A stretch of 43,135 bases of DNA, from NCBI GenBank assembly GCA_023260655.1, contig JALQUU010000020.1:1-43135 (forward strand), in the 5' to 3' direction. The translations under genes and the position numbers were made by a program. This DNA is from Paracoccaceae bacterium (lineage in GTDB: Bacteria > Pseudomonadota > Alphaproteobacteria > Rhodobacterales > Rhodobacteraceae). The notes beneath the pieces were generated by a model. It did not search any database, had not been told where the DNA came from, and saw only the letters and a list, made by a program, of their open reading frames with translations. Shown here piece by piece: positions 9,774-20,060 of this stretch. Every line of letters starts with the position of its first letter. The first letter of the stretch is position 1.

Positions 9774-10670
9774 TCAGACGATGGTATGACCTGCCGCACG
9801 GATGCGGCGGGCGAGGGCTTCGATATGGGCGGGGCTGACTTCACAGCAGCCGCCCACGATGGTGGCGCCCTGACCGATCCAGCCCATGGCGAAATCGGCA
9901 TAGTCTTCGGGGCCGAGATCCTTGCGGGCTTCGAGGGCGTCAACTGTGGGCGCAGCTTTCAGGAATTCCGCGCTGATCTTGGTGAAGCCATTTGCATAGG
10001 CACCGAAGGGCAGGCCGAAAGAGGCGAGGATTGGCAGGCCAGCGGCGATGGCTTCGGGGCGCGAGCAGTTGAGGAGCACGGCTTCCGGTGCGAGGAGTTT
10101 CAGGAGAGGTGCCAGACCGGAGAGCGCTTCGCCCGAACGAAGGCGCGTGCCATCCTCGTCATCGACCGTGACCGACAGCCATGTGGGGAGGCCAGAGGCG
10201 AGCGCCGCGATGAGCGCGCCTTCGGCTTGGGCAAGACCTGCGACGGTTTCGATAAGGAGAAGATCGACCTTCCCCTTCATCTCAGCGATCACCTCGGCAA
10301 AGAGCGGCACTGCTTCGGCCGGGTCGGTGGCGAGATCGGGGCGGTAGGAGGCGCCGAGCGGGCCTAAGGCACCTGCTACACGGCCCGAACCATGCGCTTT
10401 GCGCGCGGCATCGGCCTCGTCGAGCGCGGTGGCGATCAGGCTCTCAATGCGGTCTTCGATTCCGTTCCGCACCAACCTGTCGCGGTGCAACGCATAGGTG
10501 TTGGCGGTGGCGATAGTGGCACCCGCCTTGAAGTGATCAAGGTGCACCGTGCGCACCACTTCGGGCGCTTCCATCATCACCGAGGTGGACCAGAGATTGG
10601 TTGGCGGCTTGCCGTAGCGGGTGACGATTTCCTGGCCCACAGAACCGTCGAGGAGGGTGATCTCGGTCAT
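9774..10670 (-). CDS. Homocysteine S-methyltransferase family protein (betaine-homocysteine type candidate)
   Basis: A 298-residue zinc-dependent TIM-barrel methyltransferase. The zinc ligands of the family are visible: Cys202 in LLNCSRPE and the pair Cys275-Cys276 in VGGCCEVSP. The N-terminal LLDGSVGQE is the usual first strand and loop. Members move a methyl group from betaine, S-methylmethionine or similar donors to homocysteine, giving methionine. The gene starts inside the stop codon of the upstream dehydrogenase (ATGA overlap), so the two are co-translated. That context favours a glycine betaine donor, whose product dimethylglycine would feed the neighbouring enzymes, but an S-methylmethionine enzyme cannot be excluded. 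Confidence 0.85.
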   Translation of the reverse strand: MTEITLLDGSVGQEIVTRYGKPPTNLWSTSVMMEAPEVVRTVHLDHFKAGATIATANTYALHRDRLVRNGIEDRIESLIATALDEADAARKAHGSGRVAGALGPLGASYRPDLATDPAEAVPLFAEVIAEMKGKVDLLLIETVAGLAQAEGALIAALASGLPTWLSVTVDDEDGTRLRSGEALSGLAPLLKLLAPEAVLLNCSRPEAIAAGLPILASFGLPFGAYANGFTKISAEFLKAAPTVDALEARKDLGPEDYADFAMGWIGQGATIVGGCCEVSPAHIEALARRIRAAGHTIV

Positions 10671-13108
10671 GCGCGGATCCTTTCATTGGCCGCGTCCCAG
10701 ACAGGGCCATCGCCCATCACGCTTGCCTTCACACGTTCACCATAAATCTCGACTTCGAGCGTCTGGCCTACCTGAGCCAGATCGCTACGGATCATCGCGA
10801 GCGAGAGCGAGGCGTTCACGCGGTGCCCCCAATAGCCCGAGGTGGTTTCACCAACGATCTGGCCTTCGTGCCAGATCGTCGACATGTAAGGCGCATCGCA
10901 ATCGCGCGCCTCCACCTTGAGCACCGTGAAGCGCTTCTTCGGGCCGCGCGCCTTTTCGGCTTCGAGCGCGGCTTTACCGGGGAATTCCTTCGACCAGTCG
11001 ATGAAGCGCTCAAGGCCCGATTCAAGGAGCGTGTAATCCGTCGAAAGATCGCCTTTCCACGCCCGATAGGCCTTCTCGATCCGGAGGCTGTTGAGCGCCC
11101 ACATTCCCACGAGTTTCACACCCGCTTCACGCAGCGCATCCCAGATCGCGGGCGCATCTGCCGGGGACATATGGATTTCCCAGCCCAACTCGCCTGCGAA
11201 AGACACGCGCACCAGCGTTACCGCACGGCCCAAGAGCGTGACGCCCTCCAGCACCGACAGCCACGAGCGGGACAATTCGGCATCCGTGAGCGGCGCGAGG
11301 ATCTCGCGCGCTTTCGGGCCGGTTACGATCAAGCATTCCACCTGATCGGAGTGGTCCGACACGGTGATCCCCTCGGGCGCCTTGCGAGAAAGCACCTCGC
11401 CATCATGCCACTGCGCCACACCAGCGGTGATGAGGCCCACTTCTTCATCCGAATGCACCATCACGGTCATCTCGGTCAGCACACGGCCACGGCTATCGGG
11501 GAAATAGCACAGCCCGATCCGCCCCGGCTTCGGCAGGCGCGACGCGGTGAGGCTATCGACATAGGCCTTCGCCCCTTGCCCCGACACTTTGAGCCGCGTG
11601 AAGCCCGGAATAGCGATCATCCCGCAGGTATCGCGGACGGCGGCGCATTCCTCGGCCACGCGGGGTGCCCACGGGCCTTGGCGCTCCCACGTCTGGGTTG
11701 CTTCCCACGAGGTGTCGTCGCCTTTGGCCGCATACCAGTTGGGGCGTTCCCAACCGTTATAGGCCCCGAATTGCGCGCCTGCGTCTTGGAAGCGGGAATG
11801 CAGCGCCGAGAGGCGGCGATCCTTGCCCGCGGGCCAGCGCGCATGCGGGAAGTGCATCGCGTATTCATGGCCGTAGACTTCCATACCGGTCTCGATGCAG
11901 TAATCGCGGTCGGTGTATCCGGTGTAGCGGCGCGGGTCACAGGCCCACATATCCCATTCGGTCTGGCCTTCGGTGATCCACTCCGCCAGCACCTTGCCCG
12001 CACCGCCCGCCTGCGCGATGCCGAAGGTGAACACGCACGCCTCGAAAGCGTTCGGCACACCCGGCATCGGGCCGATCAGCGGCAAACCATCGGGCGCATA
12101 GGGGATCGGGCCGTTGATCACCTTCGAAACGCCCGCCTTGCCCAGAAGCGGCACGCGCGCCAGCGCATCCTCGATATACCACTCAAGCCGCTCCAGATCG
12201 TCGGGATAGAGCTGGAACGAGAAGTCCTCCGGCATCGGATCGTTAGGCTGCACCCAATGCGCCTTACAGTTCCGCTCATAGGGGCCGAGGTTAAAGCCGT
12301 TCTTCTCCTGACGGAGGTAATAGGAACTATCGACGTCGCGCAGAAGCGGCAGCTTATGTCCCAATGATGCCGACCAGTCGCGCACCTCGTCCACTTCTTC
12401 GAACAGAAGATACTGGTGGCTCATCACCATCATCGGCACGGTCCGCCCACCATAGGGCTTGAACCACTCGCCCACGCGCTGGGCGTAATAGCCGCCCGCG
12501 TTCACCACGTATTCGCAGCGGATATCGCCCTGATCGGTGTGCACGATCCACTCGCCATTCTCGCGGCTTACCCCCGTGGCGGGGCAGAAGCGCAGGATCG
12601 TCGCCCCCATCTGCCGCGCACCTTTGGCCAAGGCCTGCGTCAGCTGCGCGGGGTCAATATCGCCATCGTTCGGGTCATAAAGCGCGCCCGCCAGATCATG
12701 CGTTTCGAGGAAGGGATACCGCCCCTTGATCTCGTCCACGCCCAGAATGTCGATATCCATCCCCTGATAGCGCCCCATCCCCTTGGCGCGCTGGAATTCC
12801 TGCATCCGCTCCTTGGAATGCGCGAGCCGGATCGACCCTGTTACGTGGTAATTCATCGGATAATCGACTTCCGCCGCCAATCCGCGATAAAGCTCCGTCG
12901 AATAGCGCTGCATGTTCATGATCGACCACGAGGTCGAGAACGTCGGCACGTTACCCGCCGCATGCCACGTCGAGCCGGCAGTCAGCTCGTTCTTCTCCAG
13001 AAGCACGCAATCGGTCCAGCCAGCCTTGGCCAGATGATAGAGCGATGAAACACCAACCGCCCCGCCCCCAATAATCACCACCCGCGCCGTTGTCGGAAAC
13101 TCGGCCAT
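10667..13108 (-). CDS. Second FAD-dependent oxidoreductase / GcvT fusion (dimethylglycine/sarcosine dehydrogenase family)
   Basis: An 813-residue paralogue of the enzyme at 7250-9697 with the same architecture: FAD motif GGGAVG (14-19), STWHAAG with His49 as the expected covalent FAD site, a linker domain around 375-430, and a GcvT-like folate domain to the C-terminus ending in a GCV_T_C barrel. The first 50 residues of the two are nearly superimposable, but the later parts differ clearly, so this is not a recent duplication and different substrates are likely. A GGGAG ribosome site precedes the ATG. It lies 12 bases downstream of the LysE-type gene and overlaps the methyltransferase by four bases, placing it in the middle of the operon. 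Confidence 0.88.
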   Translation of the reverse strand: MAEFPTTARVVIIGGGAVGVSSLYHLAKAGWTDCVLLEKNELTAGSTWHAAGNVPTFSTSWSIMNMQRYSTELYRGLAAEVDYPMNYHVTGSIRLAHSKERMQEFQRAKGMGRYQGMDIDILGVDEIKGRYPFLETHDLAGALYDPNDGDIDPAQLTQALAKGARQMGATILRFCPATGVSRENGEWIVHTDQGDIRCEYVVNAGGYYAQRVGEWFKPYGGRTVPMMVMSHQYLLFEEVDEVRDWSASLGHKLPLLRDVDSSYYLRQEKNGFNLGPYERNCKAHWVQPNDPMPEDFSFQLYPDDLERLEWYIEDALARVPLLGKAGVSKVINGPIPYAPDGLPLIGPMPGVPNAFEACVFTFGIAQAGGAGKVLAEWITEGQTEWDMWACDPRRYTGYTDRDYCIETGMEVYGHEYAMHFPHARWPAGKDRRLSALHSRFQDAGAQFGAYNGWERPNWYAAKGDDTSWEATQTWERQGPWAPRVAEECAAVRDTCGMIAIPGFTRLKVSGQGAKAYVDSLTASRLPKPGRIGLCYFPDSRGRVLTEMTVMVHSDEEVGLITAGVAQWHDGEVLSRKAPEGITVSDHSDQVECLIVTGPKAREILAPLTDAELSRSWLSVLEGVTLLGRAVTLVRVSFAGELGWEIHMSPADAPAIWDALREAGVKLVGMWALNSLRIEKAYRAWKGDLSTDYTLLESGLERFIDWSKEFPGKAALEAEKARGPKKRFTVLKVEARDCDAPYMSTIWHEGQIVGETTSGYWGHRVNASLSLAMIRSDLAQVGQTLEVEIYGERVKASVMGDGPVWDAANERIRA

Positions 13109-13120
13109 GACTTCTCTCCC

Positions 13121-13741
13121 TCAGTCGAAAACGATACGGGCCGCAAGCCCGCCGAAAATCACCGCAGAAATGCGGTTCAGAAGCCGGGCTTTCGCGGCTA
13201 GAACGCCGCCGAAAATCCCCGCCAGAGCGCCGTAAGCGCCCGTGATAAAAAAGCCCGTCACGATGAAGATCGCGCCAAGCACCAGCGTTTGCTGCCAAAC
13301 CGGCCCCGCACCGGGGGTCAGGAACTGCGGCAGGAACGCCATGATAAAGATCGCCACCTTCGGATTGAGCGCGTTGGTGACAAACCCTTTACGGATCGCG
13401 CGCAGCGCCGATCCGGTGCCCTTGCCCGCCTCCGGCGGCGGCGCGTTCCAGGCTTGCACCGCCAACCACAGAAGGTAAGCCGCCCCCGCATAGCGGATCG
13501 CGTCCATCGCATGGGGCACCGCCATAAGCGCGGCAGATAACCCAACTGTCGCCAGCCCCACATGCAGAACAGAGCCCAAAGCCACCCCGCCCGAAGCCGC
13601 CACACCCGCACGCCATCCGCCCGAAAGCCCGCAGGCCGTGGCAAACATCACATCCGCGCCGGGTGTCAGGTTGAGCACAATCCCCGCCGCCATGAAGGCA
13701 AGGATCGTCGCGGGGTCCATGGCAAAAAGCGTCTCTAACAT
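13121..13741 (-). CDS. LysE/RhtB family translocator
   Basis: A 206-residue inner-membrane protein with about six hydrophobic segments. It has the family signature NLTPGADVMF near residue 24 and the mid-protein motif KGFVTNALNPKVAIFIMAFLPQF. LysE/RhtB permeases export amino acids and related small molecules, driven by the proton gradient. It sits ten bases downstream of the regulator and twelve bases upstream of the dehydrogenase, so it probably belongs to the same transcript. Context suggests export of an amino acid (for example glycine, sarcosine or methionine) made by the cluster; substrate choice is inference. Confidence 0.9.
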   Translation of the reverse strand: MLETLFAMDPATILAFMAAGIVLNLTPGADVMFATACGLSGGWRAGVAASGGVALGSVLHVGLATVGLSAALMAVPHAMDAIRYAGAAYLLWLAVQAWNAPPPEAGKGTGSALRAIRKGFVTNALNPKVAIFIMAFLPQFLTPGAGPVWQQTLVLGAIFIVTGFFITGAYGALAGIFGGVLAAKARLLNRISAVIFGGLAARIVFD

Positions 13742-13751
13742 AGCGGAACTC

Positions 13752-14315
13752 TCAGTAAACAGGCGGGGCGATCACCCAGATCACCACAGCAGGAACGTCA
13801 TGCGGATTGGCCCAGTCATAAGGCTCGCCCTTGATGCGGAAACTGTCGCCCTCGCCCACGGAAAACCACGTGCCATTGATGGCCACATCAAGCCGCCCAG
13901 ACACCACATAGCCCACTTCCTGCGTCGGCCTCTGCTGCGGGCCGTTGAGCCGCGAACCCGGGGCGAAAGTGGAATGCACCACTTCAAAATGATCGGTCAG
14001 ATCGGGCGAAAGCAACTCCTCGACGAGCCCCGCCACACGGCTCCCCAAAGGCCGCCGCATACCCGCCCGCACCACACGCCCCTCTTCTTCCACAGGGGCC
14101 CGCGCCTTGCCGAAAAGCATCGAGATCGGCACGCCCAGCGCCTTGGCCATCGCCCGCAGATCGGCAATCGACGGCTGGGAAAGGTCGCGCTCCACTTGAC
14201 TGACCCAGCCCACCGAGCGGCCCAGCGCTTCCGCCAATGCTTGCAACGTCAGCCCGCGCGCCCGGCGCAAGGCGCGCAGGTCGGCTCCTAAAGAAGCGGG
14301 GGGTTCGTGGCGCAT
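13752..14315 (-). CDS. XRE-family regulator with C-terminal cupin domain
   Basis: A 187-residue transcription factor. Residues about 8-66 form a helix-turn-helix of the XRE type (LGADLRALRRARGLTLQALA ... SVGWVSQVERDLSQPS). Residues about 110-180 form a cupin barrel, which in this family binds a small effector (RPTQEVGYVVSGRLDVAING). HTH-cupin proteins commonly control amine, amino-acid or osmolyte catabolism genes next to them. It heads the operon that continues into the LysE exporter and the demethylation enzymes. Two perfect inverted repeats lie just upstream (14322-14362 and 14363-14393) and are good candidates for its own operators. Confidence 0.9.
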   Translation of the reverse strand: MRHEPPASLGADLRALRRARGLTLQALAEALGRSVGWVSQVERDLSQPSIADLRAMAKALGVPISMLFGKARAPVEEEGRVVRAGMRRPLGSRVAGLVEELLSPDLTDHFEVVHSTFAPGSRLNGPQQRPTQEVGYVVSGRLDVAINGTWFSVGEGDSFRIKGEPYDWANPHDVPAVVIWVIAPPVY

Positions 14316-14321
14316 AGCGAC

Positions 14322-14362
14322 TCGCGTGAAAAATCCGTCTCGAATTTCACACTCTCACGCGA
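14322..14362. promoter_or_regulatory. Inverted repeat, candidate operator 1 of the XRE-cupin gene
   Basis: TCGCGTGA at 14322-14329 is the exact inverse of TCACGCGA at 14355-14362, separated by 25 bases. It lies 7 bases upstream of the XRE-cupin start. It abuts a second inverted repeat with no base between them. Confidence 0.55.
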
Positions 14363-14393
14363 CTCATGAAAAATCAAATAAAATTTTCATGAG
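14363..14393. promoter_or_regulatory. Inverted repeat, candidate operator 2
   Basis: CTCATGAAAA at 14363-14372 is the exact inverse of TTTTCATGAG at 14384-14393, with an AT-only-but-one 11-base spacer. AT-rich spacing and position 48-78 bases before the XRE-cupin start fit a promoter-operator region. It could also serve the divergent DCC gene at 14465. Confidence 0.55.
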
Positions 14394-14464
14394 CCGATCA
14401 TCCAAACCCGCGCTCCACCCGTATGAAGAAACACCGCCAAAAATCCGCCCGGAACAGCACGCCC

Positions 14465-14869
14465 ATGACCGCTCCCGAACCAACACAACTCACCGTTTAT
14501 TTTGACGGAGCCTGCCCGCTCTGCCGCTCCGAAATCGGTCTCTATTCCAGGTGTAATGGCGCTGAAGCAATCCACTTCGTCGATGTCTCGGACGCAACCC
14601 AAGCTTTAGGCCACAACCTCACCCGCCCCGACGCCCTCCGCCGCTTCCACGTCCGCCTCTCCGATGGAACACTCGTCTCCGGAGCCGCTGGCTTCACGGC
14701 CCTCTGGGCACACCTGCCCGGCTGGCGCTGGCTCGCCCACGCAGCCAAACTCCCCAGAATAGAGCCGCTTCTCGAACGGCTTTACCGCGGCTTCCTAGTG
14801 ATCCGGCCCACACTCTCCCGGCTCGCGGCACGCGCGTCAAAGGCACCGCCGAACCGCTCTCGATTTTGA
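14465..14869 (+). CDS. DCC-family thiol-disulfide protein (DUF393)
   Basis: A 134-residue protein with the family signature D-G-x-C-P-x-C near the N-terminus: YFDGACPLCRSE with Asp14, Cys17 and Cys20. The paired cysteines resemble a thioredoxin-type redox site, and the family is named for the Asp-Cys-Cys motif; physiological substrates are unknown. The C-terminal half is rich in Trp, Leu and Arg (GWRWLAHAAKLP), usual for the group. The start at 14465 is chosen by position of the motif; an in-frame ATG at 14423 is also possible and neither has a strong ribosome site. The last two codons and the stop fall inside a dispersed repeat (14861-14889). Confidence 0.82.
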   Translation: MTAPEPTQLTVYFDGACPLCRSEIGLYSRCNGAEAIHFVDVSDATQALGHNLTRPDALRRFHVRLSDGTLVSGAAGFTALWAHLPGWRWLAHAAKLPRIEPLLERLYRGFLVIRPTLSRLAARASKAPPNRSRF

Positions 14870-14889
14870 AAATATCCCCGCCGGAGGCA
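14861..14889 (+). repeat. Short dispersed repeat, family 2, copy 2
   Basis: This copy matches the inverse of 7154-7182 at 27 of 29 positions. It overlaps the last codons of the DCC gene and is followed by a small hairpin (CGCC-GAA-GGCG) that runs to the end of the convergent SDHAF4-like gene. Confidence 0.75.
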
Positions 14890-14903
14890 CGCCGAAGGCG
14901 TTC

Positions 14904-15107
14904 TCAAAAGTCGACGGCAATGCCCTTCTTTTCCCAGTCGCCATAGCGCACAGGCTCCGGCCCGTCGCGGCCCCCAAGCTCGGTGGGCATCTCCATCGCT
15001 TTCGCTTGGCGACGGCGCTCCTCGGCTTCGGCAAGGGCGCGCAAAGCCGCAGGCGGCAAGTCGCGCTTCGGCTCGTCTGCGGTATCGGCTGTGACGTCGT
15101 CTGTCAT
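14904..15107 (-). CDS. DUF1674 / SDHAF4-like protein
   Basis: A 67-residue soluble protein. The N-terminal half is acidic and then helical and charged (AEAEERRRQAK); the C-terminus PVRYGDWEKKGIAVDF is the hallmark of DUF1674, the bacterial relatives of SDHAF4. SDHAF4 binds the flavinylated catalytic subunit of succinate dehydrogenase and aids assembly of complex II in mitochondria; a like role in alphaproteobacteria is expected from homology. The start at 15107 is selected because the upstream frame to 15263 overlaps the divergent rsmB gene. It is a single gene with convergent DCC and divergent rsmB neighbours. Confidence 0.88.
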   Translation of the reverse strand: MTDDVTADTADEPKRDLPPAALRALAEAEERRRQAKAMEMPTELGGRDGPEPVRYGDWEKKGIAVDF

Positions 15108-15163
15108 GGCATTCCTTCCCGGCTTTGGTCCTGATATACGCCCCTCGTCATAAGGAGCAAGCC

Positions 15164-16423
15164 ATGCCCGCCCCCAAATCCGCCTCCGAAACACCCCGCA
15201 TGGCCGCCGCGCGCCTCTTGGGCGCAGTTCTGGGCGACGGGCGGATGCTCTCAGAAGAACCACTCGGCAGCCTCGCCGCCCCCGACCGCGCCCGCGCGCA
15301 ACGGCTCGCCTCTGAAACCCTCCGCAACCTCTCCCGCGCCGATCACGTGCTCGCCGCTTTCTTGCGCAAACCCCCGCCCCTTGCGGTGCAAAACGTGCTC
15401 CGCATCGCCACGGTCGAGCTTTGTTCGGGCGGTGATGCCCATGGCGTCGTCAACGATGCCGTCAACCGGATCGCGCGGATGAAGAACGGGCAGGCGCTCA
15501 AGGGGCTGGCCAACGCGGTGCTGCGCAAGGTTGCCACCGAAGGCACTGTACTCTGGGCCGAAGGGCCCCATGCCTATCTGGCCGACTGGATCCGCAAACC
15601 CTTGCTCGCCGCATGGGGCAAGGAAGCCGTCCGCGCCATGGAAACCACCTTCAGCGCCACACCGCCTCTCGATCTCACTGCCAAAACCGATCCCGCCGCC
15701 CTCGCAACCTCACTCGGCGGCCAGCTTCTGCCCACAGGCTCCGTCCGCCTCCCCGCAGGCCAACAAGTCTCTACTCTGCCCGGATTCGAGACGGGTGCCT
15801 TCTGGGTGCAGGACGCCGCCGCCGCCCTCCCCGCCCGCCTCCTCGCCCCACAAAAAGGCGAACGCGTGCTGGACATCTGCGCCGCCCCCGGTGGGAAAAC
15901 CATGCAACTCGCCACGATGGGTGCCGATGTCACCGCGCTCGATATCTCCCCCCGCCGCATGGAACGCGTCCGCGAAAACCTCGCGCGCACCGACCTCACT
16001 GCCCGACTCTTCACGGGCGACGCGCTTGATCATCAAGGCCAGTATAACGCGATCCTCCTCGACGCGCCCTGCTCCGCCACAGGCACGCTGCGCCGCCACC
16101 CCGATCTGCCCCATGTCCGCGCGCCCGAAGCCATCGCCGATCTCGCCGCGCTCCAGTCGCAACTGATCGACCACGCGCTCACCCTCCTTGCCCCCGGCGG
16201 GCGCCTCGTCTTCTGCACCTGCTCGCTCATGCCCAAGGAAGGCGAAGCCCAAGCCCGCGCCATGCTCACCCGCCACCCTTCGCTCAAAGTGGACCGTCCC
16301 GCGCTCGAAGGCGTGCCCGCCGAGTGGATCACCCAAGAAGGCGGCCTTCGTACCCGCCCCGACTATTGGCCCGATCAGGGCGGCCTCGATGGCTTCTACA
16401 TGATCCGCGTCACACGCCCCTGA
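15164..16423 (+). CDS. rsmB: 16S rRNA (cytosine-C5) methyltransferase RsmB/NOP family
   Basis: A 419-residue enzyme that methylates a cytosine of 16S rRNA with S-adenosylmethionine. Residues 1-140 are a NusB-like RNA-binding domain (ARLLGAVLGDGRML ... VNDAVNRIAR). The methyltransferase domain follows: motif I LDICAAPGGKT, motif IV LDAPCSATG with Cys303, and motif VI FCTCSLMPKEGE with Cys351/Cys353; one of each cysteine pair forms the transient link to the base. A strong AAGGAG ribosome site nine bases upstream fixes the start at 15164. It leads the rsmB-heparinase-purH gene order often seen in Rhodobacterales. The exact target base is assigned by family only. Confidence 0.92.
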   Translation: MPAPKSASETPRMAAARLLGAVLGDGRMLSEEPLGSLAAPDRARAQRLASETLRNLSRADHVLAAFLRKPPPLAVQNVLRIATVELCSGGDAHGVVNDAVNRIARMKNGQALKGLANAVLRKVATEGTVLWAEGPHAYLADWIRKPLLAAWGKEAVRAMETTFSATPPLDLTAKTDPAALATSLGGQLLPTGSVRLPAGQQVSTLPGFETGAFWVQDAAAALPARLLAPQKGERVLDICAAPGGKTMQLATMGADVTALDISPRRMERVRENLARTDLTARLFTGDALDHQGQYNAILLDAPCSATGTLRRHPDLPHVRAPEAIADLAALQSQLIDHALTLLAPGGRLVFCTCSLMPKEGEAQARAMLTRHPSLKVDRPALEGVPAEWITQEGGLRTRPDYWPDQGGLDGFYMIRVTRP

Positions 16424-16524
16424 GGCGAACCACGCATCCAAGGTCAATCTGGCGGTGACAGCTTCACCCCCGCTCGCTATCATGGCCCGAAGAACACCCG
16501 TTAGAGGGTGCAGAAGGCCGGCAG

Positions 16525-18258
16525 ATGACCGAACCCTTGGCTCTTATGGCTCCGGGCCCAAAATGGCGCGATCGCTTCGCTGCCCGTTCGGCTGCGCGCA
16601 AACCAGCCGCCTCCGGTTTCGTCAGCCAACCCGAACCGCGCGGCGTCGGCCTCTTCGCCCGTGGGCGTCAGTTGATGGCCGGAAACTATCTCTTCGCAGG
16701 CCACCTCATCGAAGCGCCCGATCACTCGCTCTGGGAAATCACCCCGACCGACGCCAATTACGCCGCCGAAATACACGGTTTCGCATGGCTCGACGATCTG
16801 GCCGCCGTCAACGACGCAGGCACCCGCGCCAAGGCGCAGGCCTGGGCCTGGGAATGGATCGCCAAACACTGCCGCGGCTCCGGCCCCGGCTGGACACCCG
16901 ACCTCACAGGCCGCCGCGTCTTGCGGTGGATCACCCACGCCCTGATGCTCCTGCGCGGTCAGGAAAAACCCGCCGCCGAACAATTCTACCGCTGCCTCTC
17001 GACCCAAGCGCATTTCCTCGCCAAACGCTGGCCTGCCGCTTCACCGGGCCTGCCGCGTTTCGAAGCGCTCACAGGCCTCCTTTACGCAGGCCTCTTGCTA
17101 CAAGGCATGGAAAGCCTCGCATGGCCCGCCGCTGATGCCTTGGCCCGCGAATGCAATACCCTCATCGACAAGGATGGCGGCATTCCCACCCGCAATCCCG
17201 AAGAGCTGCTTGAGGTTTTCACGCTCCTCACTTGGGCCGTCGCCATCCTCACCGAAACAGGCCACACGCCGCCCGATTCCCTCGTCGCCGCGATTGACCG
17301 GATCACCCCAACCCTCCGCACGCTTCGCCACTCGGATGGCGGCCTCGCGCGCTTCCATGGCGGCGGGCGCGGCGTTGAAGGCCGGCTCGACGCAGCCCTC
17401 GCCGCCGCCAATGTCAAAACCCGCCACTCCGATGGCCTCTCGATGGGTTACGCACGCCTGTCGTCTGGCCGCACCTCGATCATCGTTGATGCGTCACCGC
17501 CCCCGTCGGGCCGCGCTTCGATTTCGGCCCACGCCTCCACACTGGCGTTCGAACTCACCTCTGGCCGCCGCCCGCTCGTCGTCAACTGCGGCTCGGGTGC
17601 CTCTTTCGGCCCCGAATGGCGGCAAGCAGGCCGCGCCACGCCCTCGCATTCCACGCTTTGCCTCGCAGGCCTCTCCTCGGCGCGCTTGGGCAGCGGCGGC
17701 AAATCCGACTGGCTCACCGATGCACCCCGCAACGTACCGATACACATCAGCCAAGCCCCCGATGGGTTGCGCTTCGAAGGCGGGCATGATGGCTGGCTCG
17801 CCTCGCACGGCCTCACCCACGCCCGCACGCTCGATCTCACCTTCGATGGTCGCGGCCTCGCGGGCGAAGACCTCCTCCTCGCGCTCGAAGACCCCGACAA
17901 AGAACGCTTCGACCGCGCCATGACCGCCGTCAACCTGCAAGGCATCGGTTTCGACATCCGCTTCCACCTCCACCCCGAGGTTGATGCCAACCTCGACATG
18001 CGCGGCGCTGCCATCGGACTTGCCTTAAAATCAGGCGAACTCTGGGTCTTCCACCACGATGGCCATGCCAAATTGAGCCTCGAACCCTCCGTTTATCTAG
18101 AAAAAGGCCGCCTGCGACCGCGTGCCACCAAACAGGTGGTTCTATCTGGCCGCGCAATGGACTATGCGACCCGCATCCGGTGGTCGCTCTCCAAGGCACG
18201 GGACACTCCTTTGTCCATCCGTGACGTGACCCCGGACGACCGCGACCTGACCATCTGA
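16525..18258 (+). CDS. Heparinase II/III family protein
   Basis: A 577-residue protein. Residues about 60-290 form an alpha-helical (alpha/alpha toroid) region with repeated Trp- and Leu-rich helices; residues about 310-560 form the beta-rich heparinase II/III C-terminal domain ([10 protein letters not shown] ... [14 protein letters not shown] ... [12 protein letters not shown]). Family members are polysaccharide lyases acting on uronic-acid polymers, but this chromosomal version is conserved between rsmB and purH in Rhodobacterales, with no sugar-uptake genes, so an envelope or exopolysaccharide role is possible. I see no Sec signal peptide. The start is uncertain: an in-frame ATG at 16546 is an alternative. 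Confidence 0.87.
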   Translation: MTEPLALMAPGPKWRDRFAARSAARKPAASGFVSQPEPRGVGLFARGRQLMAGNYLFAGHLIEAPDHSLWEITPTDANYAAEIHGFAWLDDLAAVNDAGTRAKAQAWAWEWIAKHCRGSGPGWTPDLTGRRVLRWITHALMLLRGQEKPAAEQFYRCLSTQAHFLAKRWPAASPGLPRFEALTGLLYAGLLLQGMESLAWPAADALARECNTLIDKDGGIPTRNPEELLEVFTLLTWAVAILTETGHTPPDSLVAAIDRITPTLRTLRHSDGGLARFHGGGRGVEGRLDAALAAANVKTRHSDGLSMGYARLSSGRTSIIVDASPPPSGRASISAHASTLAFELTSGRRPLVVNCGSGASFGPEWRQAGRATPSHSTLCLAGLSSARLGSGGKSDWLTDAPRNVPIHISQAPDGLRFEGGHDGWLASHGLTHARTLDLTFDGRGLAGEDLLLALEDPDKERFDRAMTAVNLQGIGFDIRFHLHPEVDANLDMRGAAIGLALKSGELWVFHHDGHAKLSLEPSVYLEKGRLRPRATKQVVLSGRAMDYATRIRWSLSKARDTPLSIRDVTPDDRDLTI

Positions 18259-18284
18259 CAACGGCACCTGCCCGGGGGACCTCG

Positions 18285-19868
<1,584 letters not shown>

Positions 19869-19883
19869 TTGACGCGAGGGAAT

Positions 19884-19920
19884 GGGGAGGAAACGCCGTT
19901 TTCTCCCCTATTTCTATTTA
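19884..19920 (+). terminator. Rho-independent terminator after purH
   Basis: GGGGAGGAAAC (19884-19894) pairs with GTTTTCTCCCC (19898-19908) through 11 pairs, one of them G-U, around a three-base loop. A T-rich tail (TATTTCTATTTA) follows, 15 bases after the purH stop. The tail forms the start of the 25-bp tandem repeat. Confidence 0.88.
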
Positions 19921-19960
19921 TAGTGGTGAAACTAGTTTCTATTTATAGTGGTGAAACTAG
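19911..19960 (+). repeat. Perfect 25-bp tandem duplication between purH and lspA
   Basis: Two identical 25-base units, 19911-19935 and 19936-19960, begin TTTCTATTTATAGTGG and end GAAACTAG. The junction creates a perfect 12-bp palindrome GAAACTAGTTTC (19928-19939). ACTAGTTTC at 19931-19939 also pairs with GAAACTAGT at 19953-19961. The first unit overlaps the purH terminator tail; each unit has a TATAGT hexamer that could act as a -10 element for lspA. Confidence 0.95.
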
Positions 19961-20060
19961 TTGCAACTCGCGCGCGGTTTGGCTGGAAAAGATGCATCTG
20001 CGCGCCTAATACGTTTGGGTAGACCCTGCCTCAAGACGGGGCTGCGTGGAGACGGCAGGC

